A stretch of DNA of 64,000 nt from Rhodococcus tibetensis (GTDB lineage Bacteria; Actinomycetota; Actinomycetes; Mycobacteriales; Mycobacteriaceae): assembly GCF_024438035.1 (NCBI RefSeq), contig NZ_JANFQF010000007.1:186001-250000 (forward strand), written 5' to 3'. A program made the position numbers and the translations under genes. Below, piece by piece: positions 36,509 through 45,359 of this stretch (position 1 is its first letter; each line of letters opens with the position of its first letter). The notes under the pieces were generated by a model, which saw nothing but the letters and a program-made list of their open reading frames with translations, was not told where the DNA came from and did not search any database.

Positions 36509-38323
36509 CTATCCCCTTTCCACGACGATGGATTGCTCCACCGGATCGAGCGTGCCGGACGTGTCGGCGCGGCCGGTGCGCAGACGGTTGTCGATGTAGT
36601 TGACGAGGTGCGTCAACGGAATCGTCAGTGCAAGGTAGAACAGGCCGGCTGCGACGAGGGGCGACAGGTTTCCGGTTTGCGCGTTGAGATCGCGCCCCAC
36701 GGCGAACAACTCGCGCTGGGTGACGAGCAGGCCGAGGAAGTAGATGAGTGACGAGTCCTTGATGAGGGAGATGAACTGGTTCATCAGTGCGGGCAGCACC
36801 CGCCGCACACCTTGGGGAATCACCACCAGCGTCATCGACTTGCGGTAGCTGAAGCCCAGGGCTCTGGCGGCCTCGAGCTGCCCGGGTTCGACGCTCTGGA
36901 TCCCGGACCGAAAGATTTCCCCGATGTAGGCGGATGCCAGCAGCGACAGCGCGGCGGCGCCCAGCCAGTACGGGTTGTTCCCGGTGAGGCCCTTCACCAC
37001 CGGTCCGACACCGAGGCCGACGATGAGGATGATCACGACTGCGGGGAGCCCGCGGAACACGTCGGTGTAAACGCGTGCCGGCCACCGCAGCCACCGGGTG
37101 CGGGAGATGCCGGCTATCGCGAGCAGCATGCCCAGCACCGTGCCGACGATGCCCGACGCCAACGCGAGGATCAGGGTATTCGGCAGACCGGTCTTCAGCA
37201 GGTCGGGGAACGCCCGCGCGTACAGGTTCCAGTCGAAGAACGTGTCCTTCAACTGCGCGAGAGTCGATTTGGGTTCGTTGACGGGGGTCTCGGCGTCGGT
37301 CTCGATGTTCTCGGCGGCGAGTGCCGCGAAGTCGGGCAGGTCCGGCATCGGCGCCGCCTTGCTGCCGGGCTTCCACCCCTCGGGCAGTTCGCGAGGCACC
37401 CAGTCGGAATACAGTTCCGCCCACGTGCCGTCCTCGATGGTCGCGTCGAGGCCGGCGTTCAGCGCGTCGATCAGGGGCTGGTTCTCCTTCGCGACGGCCC
37501 ACCCGACGAAGTTGTTGACGCTGAACGTGTTCTGCGCGATCGACGTCGGGTCACCCGGCGCGATGGCGCCTTCCGCCTGCTGCGACGGCGCTACCCACGC
37601 GTCGATCTGCCCGGTCTTCAGATTCGCGTATGCCGTGGCGTAGTCGGGGAACTTCACCGGGTCGAGCTTCAGGGTGTTGACGACGTAGTCGTCCTGCACG
37701 GTGCCTTGGACGACGCCGATGCGCGTGGACGAATTCAGGTCGTCGAAACCTTTGATCGGTCCGCCGTTGGGGACGACGAGAGAGAAGTAGCCGAAGTCGT
37801 AGCCATTGGTGAAGCCGACGGTGTTACGCCGCTCGTCCGTCGTGGTGATCGAGGACGATCCGACGTCGAAGCGCCGCCCCGACACCTGAGCGAGGAGTCC
37901 GGCGAATTCGGTGCCGACGAAGTCGACGCGCAGGCCCAGCTTGTCGGCGACGGCCTGCAGCAGTTCGTTGTCGTAGCCGGTGAACTGGTTCTCCGAGTTC
38001 ACGCAGATGCTCGGCGGCGCGTCGGACAGCGTGCCGACGGTTAGCACGCCCGGGGTGATGAGGTTCAGCTTCGACGTGTCGATCTGATCGAGTGGAGTCA
38101 CGCTGGGCGTGGTGTATCTGTCTTCCGCGCCGGCGCCTGCGGACGCGTCCAGGTTGGTGGGCGCTGCTGTCGCGGCACCGACTCCGGGGGGAGCGCAGAG
38201 ATCCTGCGGCGCCGCCCCCGAAGAACTGCTGTCGCTCGAACAGGACGACAGGGTCAGTGCCATAAGGGCGGTCAGCAACAGTGCCACCACCAGACGGATC
38301 TTCGCTCCCACGGAAGAAAACAT
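36509..38323 (-). CDS. Amino-acid ABC transporter: binding protein fused to permease
   Basis: About 604 residues. The signal and lipobox are [18 protein letters not shown] family-3 solute-binding domain follows ([52 protein letters not shown], and [36 protein letters not shown]). The last about 210 residues are a HisM/GlnP-type permease ([36 protein letters not shown] with the EAARALGFS signature). Binding-protein/permease fusions are known in Gram-positive glutamine transporters. ATG 38323 is chosen because the signal peptide begins there; the frame extends to 38407. Confidence 0.88.
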   Translation of the reverse strand: MFSSVGAKIRLVVALLLTALMALTLSSCSSDSSSSGAAPQDLCAPPGVGAATAAPTNLDASAGAGAEDRYTTPSVTPLDQIDTSKLNLITPGVLTVGTLSDAPPSICVNSENQFTGYDNELLQAVADKLGLRVDFVGTEFAGLLAQVSGRRFDVGSSSITTTDERRNTVGFTNGYDFGYFSLVVPNGGPIKGFDDLNSSTRIGVVQGTVQDDYVVNTLKLDPVKFPDYATAYANLKTGQIDAWVAPSQQAEGAIAPGDPTSIAQNTFSVNNFVGWAVAKENQPLIDALNAGLDATIEDGTWAELYSDWVPRELPEGWKPGSKAAPMPDLPDFAALAAENIETDAETPVNEPKSTLAQLKDTFFDWNLYARAFPDLLKTGLPNTLILALASGIVGTVLGMLLAIAGISRTRWLRWPARVYTDVFRGLPAVVIILIVGLGVGPVVKGLTGNNPYWLGAAALSLLASAYIGEIFRSGIQSVEPGQLEAARALGFSYRKSMTLVVIPQGVRRVLPALMNQFISLIKDSSLIYFLGLLVTQRELFAVGRDLNAQTGNLSPLVAAGLFYLALTIPLTHLVNYIDNRLRTGRADTSGTLDPVEQSIVVERG

Positions 38324-38395
38324 GGTGAGCAGCGTAACCCCGGCGGTCCGCAAAGACCGTGGTCGGAGGAGGCGTGAGCGACGCCCGTCACTCCT

Positions 38396-38416
38396 CTTGT
38401 TTGTCATACAAACAAG
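38396..38416. promoter_or_regulatory. 21-bp perfect palindrome upstream of the TetR gene
   Basis: CTTGTTTGT (38396-38404), a CAT centre and ACAAACAAG (38408-38416). A further half-site ACAAACAAG follows at about 38437-38445. It lies between the divergent transporter (start 38323) and the TetR gene (start 38458) and is a probable autoregulatory operator. Confidence 0.75.
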
Positions 38417-38457
38417 AACCGTTTATTGTCTGCTGTACAAACAAGTGGAAGTTGGTG

Positions 38458-39093
38458 ATGGTGATGCAGGAAGCACGGCGGGCAGCGCGCGCGACCCGTG
38501 AGTCCGGCCGTCAGACCCGCGACGCGCTGCTCGCGGCGGCAACCGACCTCTTCCTCGAACACGGGGACGGTGTCCCGATCACCCAGATCTGCGCGGCCGC
38601 GGGCGCCCACCCGAATCAGGTGACCTACTACTTCGGGTCCAAGGAACGACTTTTCGTCGAAGTCGCGTGCGCCGCGGTTCTCCGCGCGGGGAAGCGGGCG
38701 GAGGACGATGCCGCCGCTGCAGAGACTGTGGGCGACTACACGGAAAAACTCGTCGGTTCGCTGCTCGGCCCCGGCGGCCCCAGCGTCGAACTCTTCGTCG
38801 AAGCGATGCTGATGACCGGCCGGAGGGGTGAACTCCGGGAACACATCACCGACACCCTGCGCACCCTGCACTCGTCTGGGGAAAACGCGCTGATCCGCAC
38901 ACTGATGCGTACCGGCTGGCAACTCCGCGCCGGTATCGACGTCGAAGCGAAGGCCTTCTGGTCGGCGATCTTCGGGCTCGCCATCCAGAAGACCGCCACC
39001 GGTGAGAGCTTCGGCTACTCCCTCGGCGAAGCCGTCGCCGTCATCTTCGCAAGCCTTCGAATTCCCGAGTCCGTGCGCGAAAGCACCCTCTGA
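38458..39093 (+). CDS. TetR-family transcriptional regulator
   Basis: 211 residues. The N-terminal HTH is RDALLAAATDLFLEHGDGVPITQICAAAGAHPNQVTYYFGSKERLF (about residues 21-66). The C-terminal half has a ligand domain ending ATGESFGYSLGEAVAVIFASLRIPESV. Two ATGs (38458, 38464) are possible starts. It precedes the broken acyl-CoA dehydrogenase and the thiolase, suggesting control of fatty-acid or acyl-CoA genes (inference). A 21-bp palindrome with a nearby extra half-site lies just upstream. Confidence 0.88.
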   Translation: MVMQEARRAARATRESGRQTRDALLAAATDLFLEHGDGVPITQICAAAGAHPNQVTYYFGSKERLFVEVACAAVLRAGKRAEDDAAAAETVGDYTEKLVGSLLGPGGPSVELFVEAMLMTGRRGELREHITDTLRTLHSSGENALIRTLMRTGWQLRAGIDVEAKAFWSAIFGLAIQKTATGESFGYSLGEAVAVIFASLRIPESVRESTL

Positions 39094-39103
39094 AAGGTCT
39101 GCT

Positions 39104-40629
39104 ATGACCGACACCTACGAACATCCCGTCACCCATCCCGCACCGCACGGCACGCACGTAGTGCTCAACCAGTCGGCGCCGCGGACGGGCGTCAACGAGT
39201 TCACCCTCGACCCCGCGTTGGTGGAGGGCGTGCGTCGGCACGATGCCGGTTGGGTGATCAACGAGCTCACCGGCATCGGGGAACTTGTGGGCAGCGCATC
39301 TTTTCAGCATGACGCCGAACTCGCCAACACTGTGCTCCCGGAGCTGAAGTCGTTCGACCGCTGAAGCAATCGGATCGACGAGGTCGAGTACCACCCGGCG
39401 TACCACCGCATCATGTCGGCGGCCGACCAACGCCGTTCGTCAGTTACACGCCCGAACTGAATGCTCCCGGCAAAGCCTCCGCAATTTTCGGCATGCCGAT
39501 GACGGAGCAGCAGGGCGGCTCGGACGTCCGCGCCAACACCACCGTCGCGGCACCCGCCGGGCGCGGTGGTACGGGCGCCGACTACCTCCTGACCGGGCAC
39601 AAGTGGTTCTGCTCGGCGCCGATGTCCGACGCCTTTCTCATGCTCGCGCAGGCGGAAGGCCGAGGCGGCAACGGACTTTCGTGCTTCCTGGTACCGCGTG
39701 TGCTCCCGGACGGCACGCGTGACGTGTACCGCCTTCAACGACTGAAAAACAAGCTCGGCAACAAGTCCGACGCGTCCTCCGAGATCGAACTCGACGGCAC
39801 GGTCGGCGTGATGATCGGCGAACCCGGACGCGGGGTGCGCACCATCATCGAAATGGTGGCCCGCACCCGGCTCGACTGTGTGCTCAGCAGTACGGCGGGC
39901 ATGCGACAGTCGGTCGCGGAGGCGGTATGGCATGCCCGGCGCCGCATGGCATTCGGCACGGTGCTGTCGGAACAACCCGCGATGAGGTCCGTGCTGGCCG
40001 ACCTCGCGCTGGAGTCGGAGGCGGCGACCGTCACTGCGCTGCGCCTCGCTCGGGCCCACGACGCCGACGTAAACGAGCTGGAACGCAGCTTCCGTCGCCT
40101 GGCGACCGCGGTCGCGAAGTACTGGATCTGCAAGCGGGGCCCGCACCACGCCTACGAAGCACTGGAATGCCTGGGCGGCAACGGGTATACCGAGGACTTC
40201 CCGCTCGCCCGGCGCTATCGCGAACAACCCGTCATGGCCGTGTGGGAAGGGTCGGGCAATGTCATCGCACTCGACGTCCTGCGGGCGATGACCCGGGAAC
40301 CCGACAGCGTTGCCGCCTTCGACGCCGAGGTGAACCTCGCCCGCGGCAACAATCCGGTCCTGGACGCCCACCTCGACCGAGTCCGCCGGCAACTCGGCGA
40401 ACTGGTCACCGAAGATCCGGTACGCGCCCAGCTGCGCGCCCGCACCGTCGTCGAATCGATGGCCCTCGCACTGCAGGCGTCGCTGCTGACGCGGTTCTCC
40501 CCGGCCCCCGTCGCCGACGCGTTCGTCGCCGCCCGCCTCGGCCCGAACCGCACCCACGAATACGGCACCCTGTCCGCCTCCGCGGACTTGGAGGCCATCC
40601 TCGGGACAACCAGAAGGGCGCACGAGTGA
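39104..40629 (+). pseudogene. AidB-like acyl-CoA dehydrogenase, disrupted
   Basis: The N-terminus (39104-39364) reads HGTHVVLNQSAPRTGVNEFTLDPALVEGVRRHDAGWVINELTGIGELVGSASF...LPELKSFDR, like AidB, then hits a TGA where AidB-type proteins have Trp-Gly. The reading continues (NRIDEVEYHPAYHRIMSAA) and stops again. At about 39440 another frame gives PFVSYTPELNAPGKASAIFGMPMTEQQGGSDV. From 39493 to 40629 the rest is intact (HKWFCSAPMSDAFLMLAQ, WEGSGNVIALDVLR). About 100 residues of the flavin-domain entry are missing. The 378-residue C-terminal ORF alone would lack part of the fold. Confidence 0.82.
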
Positions 40630-40671
40630 CAGGCCTTGACAGGAGACGAGCGCGAGAGTCAATATATGCAA

Positions 40672-40700
40672 ACGCTTAGAAAATAAGCATACGCTTAGAA
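40672..40700. promoter_or_regulatory. Repeated ACGCTTAGAA boxes before the thiolase
   Basis: ACGCTTAGAA occurs at 40672-40681 and 40691-40700. The second copy is part of an inverted repeat TAAGC-ATAC-GCTTA (40684-40697). It lies 23-50 bases upstream of the thiolase ATG. Possibly the binding site of a TetR-type regulator. Confidence 0.5.
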
Positions 40701-40722
40701 TTCGAATCGGTAGGAGTTCCTC

Positions 40723-41940
40723 ATGGCCGAGGCCGTCATTGTTTCCATCGCCCGTTCGCCGATCGGTCGCGCCATGAAGGGGTCACTGGTCGGCATGCGT
40801 CCGGACGACCTCGCCGCGCAGATGGTGCGGGCGGCACTCGACAAGGTGCCCGCCCTCGACCCCACCGACGTCAACGACCTGATCCTGGGCTGCGGCCTGC
40901 CCGGCGGTGAGCAGGGCTTCAACATGGGCCGTAACGTCGCCGTCCAGCTCGGCTACGACTTCATCCCCGGCACCACCATCACCCGGTACTGTTCGTCGTC
41001 GCTGCAGACCACCCGGATGGCGCTGCACGCGATCAAGGCCGGCGAGGGAGACGTCTTCATCTCCGCCGGCGTCGAGACCGTCTCCCGGTTCGTCAAGGGC
41101 AACTCCGACTCGCTGCCCGACACCCAGAACCCGCTGTACGCCGACGCCCAGACGCGTACCGAGAAGCTCGCGCAGGGCGGGCAGACCTGGGTTGATCCGC
41201 GCGAGGAGGGCCTGGTCCCGGACACCTACATCGCGATGGGCCAGACCGCCGAGAACGTCGCCCAGATCACCGGCATCACCCGCGAGGAGCAGGACCGGTG
41301 GGCGGTGCGCTCCCAGAACCGTGCGGAGGAAGCCATCAACAGCGGCTTCTTCGAGCGGGAGATCACCCCGGTCACCCTGCCCGACGGCACCGTCGTATCG
41401 AAGGACGACGGCCCGCGTGCGGGCACCACCTATGAGGCCGTCAGCCAGCTGAAGCCGGTGTTCCGCCCGGACGGCACCGTGACCGCCGGGAACGCGTGCC
41501 CGCTCAACGATGGTGCCGCCGCCCTGGTGATCATGTCCGACACGAAGGCCAAGGAGTTGGGGCTGACCCCGCTGGCCCGGATCGTGTCCACTGGTGTGTC
41601 CGGGCTGTCGCCGGAGATCATGGGGCTCGGCCCGATCGAGGCCACCAAGCGCGCCTTGGCGATCGCGGGCATGGGTATCGGGGACATCGATCTGTTCGAG
41701 ATCAACGAGGCGTTCGCGGTTCAGGTGATCGGTTCGGCTCGTGAGCTCGGGATCGACGAGGACAAGCTCAACGTCTCCGGCGGTGCGATCGCCCTCGGTC
41801 ACCCGTTCGGCATGACCGGCGCCCGCATCACCGCGACCCTGCTAAACAACCTGCAGTCCAGCGACAAGCAGTTCGGTGTCGAAACCATGTGCGTCGGCGG
41901 CGGCCAGGGCATGGCCATGGTCCTCGAACGCCTGAGCTAG
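40723..41940 (+). CDS. Acetyl-CoA C-acyltransferase (thiolase)
   Basis: 405 residues. Active-site Cys90 is in TTITRYCSSSLQTTRMA. The later catalytic segments are NEAFAVQ, GGAIALGHPFGMTGAR (His) and METMCVGGGQGMAMVLE (second Cys). This is the FadA-type last step of beta-oxidation. GTAGGAG precedes the ATG. No hydratase/dehydrogenase partner is adjacent, but the disrupted AidB-like dehydrogenase and a TetR regulator are upstream. It ends before hairpin copy C. Confidence 0.92.
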   Translation: MAEAVIVSIARSPIGRAMKGSLVGMRPDDLAAQMVRAALDKVPALDPTDVNDLILGCGLPGGEQGFNMGRNVAVQLGYDFIPGTTITRYCSSSLQTTRMALHAIKAGEGDVFISAGVETVSRFVKGNSDSLPDTQNPLYADAQTRTEKLAQGGQTWVDPREEGLVPDTYIAMGQTAENVAQITGITREEQDRWAVRSQNRAEEAINSGFFEREITPVTLPDGTVVSKDDGPRAGTTYEAVSQLKPVFRPDGTVTAGNACPLNDGAAALVIMSDTKAKELGLTPLARIVSTGVSGLSPEIMGLGPIEATKRALAIAGMGIGDIDLFEINEAFAVQVIGSARELGIDEDKLNVSGGAIALGHPFGMTGARITATLLNNLQSSDKQFGVETMCVGGGQGMAMVLERLS

Positions 41941-41952
41941 GGCGGCTTCGCC

Positions 41953-42010
41953 GCCCGTGCGTGGTTGGCGAGTGCAGAGACTCGTCAACCACTCACGGGC
42001 GCGGAGCGCC
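41953..42010. repeat. Intergenic hairpin, copy C
   Basis: GCCCGTGCGTGGTTGGCGAGT pairs with ACTCGTCAACCACTCACGGGC, followed by GCGGAGCGCC. It lies between the convergent thiolase and LLM oxidoreductase genes and abuts the latter's stop. Confidence 0.75.
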
Positions 42011-42804
42011 TACGCGAGGCCCGACAGCGGCGGCGGAGTGTTTTCGTCCCGCCACGCGATGGCTTCCTTCAGTTCGGTGAGGTCGAAGTCGGGGCCGCTG
42101 GTGCCGACGGTGAACAGGGTGACGCCGGCGTCGACGTGGGCTGCCGCGTCGCCGACGCCCGGCCACGACGTGGAGTGCTGGATGCTGTCGGGGCTGCGTC
42201 CGGCATCCTGCGCGTACCCGGCGAGGATCCCCGACTTACGTTTGTACGTGTCCATGTCGCTGAAGCTGTGCCAGATGTCGCCGTATTGCGCGACCAGCGG
42301 CAGTGTCTTCTTCTCGCCACCGCCGCCGATGAGGATCGGAATGTGCCGTGTGGGTACGGGTTCGAGCTTGCCGAACCGAGCCGTGATCCGCGGCAGGTAT
42401 TCGGCCAGCAGATCCAGCCGCGACCCCTTGGTGCCGAAGTCGTACCCGTACTCGTCGTAGTCGCGCTCGAACCATCCGGAACCGATCCCGAGGATCAGCC
42501 GCCCCCCGCTGATGTGGTCGACGGTGCGGGCCATGTCGGCGAGCAGGTCGGGGTTGCGGTAGCCGGCGCAGGTGACGAGGGCGCCGATTTCCACCCGTTC
42601 CGTTTGCTCGGCGAAAGCCCCGAGCATCGTCCAGCATTCGAAGTGGGCACCGGCCGGGTCGCCGTACAGCGGGTAGAAGTGGTCCCAGTTGAAGACAATG
42701 TCGACGCCGGCGTCTTCGGCCCGCAGAACGGCGTCGCGAATCAGTCCGTAGTCGGGCGCGTGTTGTGGCTGAATCTGGACACCGATGCGAACTGAACGGG
42801 TCAT
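42010..42804 (-). CDS. LLM-class (F420-type) oxidoreductase
   Basis: 264 residues of the luciferase-like monooxygenase fold, TIGR03854/F420-like subclass: TRSVRIGVQIQPQHAPDYGLIRDAVLRAEDAGVDIVFNWDHFYPLYGD, then IGALVTCAGYRNPDLLADMARTVDHISGGRLILGIGSGWFERDYDEYG. Actinobacterial members use coenzyme F420. GAGGAGC precedes the 42804 ATG, which is preferred over the longer open frame. Substrate unknown. It is not in an operon. Confidence 0.88.
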   Translation of the reverse strand: MTRSVRIGVQIQPQHAPDYGLIRDAVLRAEDAGVDIVFNWDHFYPLYGDPAGAHFECWTMLGAFAEQTERVEIGALVTCAGYRNPDLLADMARTVDHISGGRLILGIGSGWFERDYDEYGYDFGTKGSRLDLLAEYLPRITARFGKLEPVPTRHIPILIGGGGEKKTLPLVAQYGDIWHSFSDMDTYKRKSGILAGYAQDAGRSPDSIQHSTSWPGVGDAAAHVDAGVTLFTVGTSGPDFDLTELKEAIAWRDENTPPPLSGLA

Positions 42805-42981
42805 ACGTGGCTCCTCGAATGAGTGCGGCGGCCCTTGTGCGGGGCCCGTGCGTGCAGATCGTTCTCGAATCCATCTTGCTCGTCTCGAGGGGGTACGGCC
42901 ACCGCGTCCGGGTGAATCGGTCAGCTTCCGGGTACTTGACGGCACGCCACGCCGTCCACGACCGAGATGAGGTTTGACCCG

Positions 42982-43339
42982 ATGAGTGCTTTGTCCGCCT
43001 TCGTATTCGCACCATCGCCCTTGCTGACGGTGAAGATCGAAGCCGCCCCGGACGAGAGCACCGAACTGCACGTTCACGCGGCGGGCAGGGAGTGTGGATT
43101 GCCAGGATGGCGGCGACGCTCGGCCACGACGTCACCTTGTGCGGGGTGTTCGGTGGGGAGACGGGCGGCATTCTCCAGACCCTCATCGAGCGTGAAGGTA
43201 TCAGGTTCCGCGCGATCTTTACGGCCGGTGAGAACGGGTCTTACGTGCACGACCGCCGTGGGGTGACTGGACGCCGCTGGCAGAGGTCCGCCCGCATGTT
43301 ATGTCCCGGCACGAGGTCGCCGACCTGTCCGGCCCGACC
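42982..43339 (+). pseudogene. PfkB-type sugar kinase, N-terminal fragment
   Basis: SALSAFVFAPSPLLTVKIEAAPDESTELHVHAAG continues, after a frameshift near 43090, as VWIARMAATLGHDVTLCGVFGGETGGILQTLIEREGIRFRAIFTAGENGSYVHDRRG. A second shift near 43260 leads to RPHVMSRHEVADLS. This is the start of a 1-phosphofructokinase/PfkB protein. The nucleotide-binding C-terminal half (GxGD motif) is missing, replaced by SurE-like sequence. It is a remnant. Confidence 0.72.
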
Positions 43340-43922
43340 ATGACGACAGCGCTCGAGAGAGGCCTGACCGTACTCGGCGCTGGTCACGAACGACGACGGC
43401 GTGGACAGCCACGGTATTCTTCTCCTGGCCCGGTTGGCGTTCGCTGCCGGACCTCCCCGGGGTGGCGGTCCACGCGGTGGAAGCCTCCCCCGCGCTCATC
43501 AGTTTCGTGGCGGTGAGCGGGGCGTTCGGCCACCGCCGCACATCGTGCTGTCGGGAATCAACTACGGCCCCAGCACTGGGACACCGCCGAAGTCGTGTGC
43601 CGGAGGTATTGGCCTGGATCCTCGGAAACGGCACCCCCCGGGCACGGTGCTGAACGTCAATGCCCCGGACATTCCGCTCGACAAGTTGAAGGGCCTGCGC
43701 CCGGCTCCGCTGGCCGCGTTCGGCGCGGTTCAGGCAAATATCGGCGAAGTGGACGACGGGTTCATGAACGTCACGTTCGCCGAGATCCACGCCGAGGACA
43801 ACGAGGACTCCGAAGAGACCGACGCCGGTGTCCTCGTTCGTGGCTGGGCAAGCGCGACCGCGCTCCGGGTCCCCTTCGAGGCAGCCGACGTAGACATCAG
43901 CACGCTGAACTGGACGCGCTGA
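43340..43922 (+). pseudogene. surE: SurE-like 5'-nucleotidase, frameshifted
   Basis: Begins TTALERGLTVLG, shifts to ALVTNDDGVDSHGILLLARLAFAAG (the SurE metal motif NDDG), and in other frames encodes HAVEASPALISFVAVSGAFG, HIVLSGINYGPSTG and VLAWILGNGTP. The end (43640-43922) is GTVLNVNAPDIPLDKLKGLRPAPLAAFGAVQ followed by a long C-terminal tail. Segments between the motifs are shortened, so several frameshifts and deletions separate recognisable SurE pieces. Confidence 0.75.
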
Positions 43923-43948
43923 CCGTGGGATCACTGTCGCCACCGGTA

Positions 43949-44473
43949 TCAACTGAGCCGCACGCCGCCCGCCAGCAGCATTGCTCTCAGGACGAATGCG
44001 GCTTCCGGGCCGATGATTTCACGCACCAAGGTGAGGTAGCGGTCCACGTACTCGGGCCCGTGTGCCGCGGTGCTCGGATCGTCGGGGTCGGACGGGTCGA
44101 GGTGATGTGCGAGTTCGTGCAGGACCACCAGTTCCCGGAAGGCCCAGGCCTTGCCACTGCGGTACTCGGGGACCGCGATGGTGGCGCAATCACTTTCGTA
44201 ATGCGCGGCGTTGTTGCCCGACCTCGCACGAACATGGATCGGGGTGGAGGCTCGCGTCCACGTCTCCCGCACCCAGTTGAGAGCGAGCACCCGGTTCACG
44301 TAGTCCTGCACCGACTCGATAGACGCGAATCTACGTTCCACCGGCAGCGTCACCTGCGACCCCAGAACGTCGACGACGCGCAGCCCACGCTCGTCGGCGC
44401 GGTCGAACATCGTGCGCACCAACGCTTCCGCCTCGTAGACGGCGCCGCGCTGCGTGTCGCGGGTGCGTTTCAC
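43949..44473 (-). CDS. Putative zinc metallopeptidase (TIGR04338-like)
   Basis: 174 residues, containing the zinc motif HELAHHLD (in RELVVLHELAHHLDPSDP) and a later HGPEYV that may supply the third ligand. The N-terminus KRTRDTQRGAVYEAEALVR matches the actinobacterial TIGR04338 metallohydrolase family from memory. Its substrate is unknown. The start overlaps the end of the DUF2786 gene by four bases, so the pair is co-translated. Confidence 0.8.
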   Translation of the reverse strand: MKRTRDTQRGAVYEAEALVRTMFDRADERGLRVVDVLGSQVTLPVERRFASIESVQDYVNRVLALNWVRETWTRASTPIHVRARSGNNAAHYESDCATIAVPEYRSGKAWAFRELVVLHELAHHLDPSDPDDPSTAAHGPEYVDRYLTLVREIIGPEAAFVLRAMLLAGGVRLS

Positions 44474-45288
44474 GACGGGATCTGTTTGCGTGCGGTCGAC
44501 AGCTCGGGCGAATTACTCAACCGCGCCGTCAGCGCGGCCCGATCCCCGGCTCGGTGAGCGCCCGACGCATGGCCTGCCGAGGCGCGTGCTCCACGCCACG
44601 TCCCACGTGCCTCGGAGTTCTCCGAGTAGTAGTCCTTCAACTCGAGTTGCTTGTCGCGCAGCACCAACGCCGTCTCCGCCGACGATTCCGGAATGGACGC
44701 GGCCTCCTGCTCGGCGTCCTTCTTCGCGTCGGCGAGGCGCTGGCCGATGCGGGCGGCATAGGCGAGCTGGAAGTTCAGCCGAGCGGTCACACCCGCAACC
44801 GGTCGGCGCACCGTCGTCCGGACCCGGCGCCGCCCGCGCTGCTCGACCTGCGTGCGCACGGTCGTCTCGTTCCGGTACTCGCCCGATTTGATGTAAGCAT
44901 CGGACGCCCGGACCATTTGGATCAACAGGCTCGTGTACAGGGCCTCGCACACGTCGATGTCGCCGGCGAACCCATAGGCGTAGACGACGGCCGACGTCTG
45001 CGCGATGTCGCACTGGACGTCGTTGGCGGCCGCGATCACCAGAAACAGCTGCGCATAGGTGCGCAGACCCTTCTTGCCCGGTTCACCGATCGTGATCAGC
45101 CGCTGCGTCGGGGTGGCCCGCCTCTCCTTGCCCGCAGCGTGTGACCGGGCCACGGCCAAGTCGATGGAGGCGGCCGTCGCGAGCCGCTGCGCCGCCGCCA
45201 TGAACGCTTCACCTTCATGCGCGTTGTCGGTGGATTCCGCCTGCCGGAGGAGCCCACCGATGCGGGTCAGCATCTTGTCGGAACTCAC
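44470..45288 (-). CDS. DUF2786-domain protein
   Basis: 272 residues. The N-terminal DUF2786 domain is MLTRIGGLLRQAESTDNAHEGEAFMAAAQRLATAASIDLAVARSHA (about residues 6-51). A second conserved region follows (LFLVIAAANDVQCDIAQTSAVVYAYGFAGDIDVCEALYTSLLIQM), with a basic linker and a Glu-rich helix. The family's role is not known. It is the first gene of a two-gene unit with the metallopeptidase. Hairpin copy D sits upstream in the gap to the iron-binding protein gene. Confidence 0.8.
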   Translation of the reverse strand: MSSDKMLTRIGGLLRQAESTDNAHEGEAFMAAAQRLATAASIDLAVARSHAAGKERRATPTQRLITIGEPGKKGLRTYAQLFLVIAAANDVQCDIAQTSAVVYAYGFAGDIDVCEALYTSLLIQMVRASDAYIKSGEYRNETTVRTQVEQRGRRRVRTTVRRPVAGVTARLNFQLAYAARIGQRLADAKKDAEQEAASIPESSAETALVLRDKQLELKDYYSENSEARGTWRGARASAGHASGAHRAGDRAALTARLSNSPELSTARKQIPS

Positions 45289-45301
45289 CAGGGCAGGCTA
45301 C

Positions 45302-45359
45302 GCCCGTGCGTGGTTAACGAGTCCAGACACTCCTCAACCGCGCACGGGCGCGAAGCGCC
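45302..45359. repeat. Intergenic hairpin, copy D
   Basis: GCCCGTGCGTGGTTAACGAGT pairs imperfectly with ACTCCTCAACCGCGCACGGGC, followed by GCGAAGCGCC. It lies directly after the minus-strand iron-binding protein gene and before the DUF2786 gene, both on the minus strand. Confidence 0.75.
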
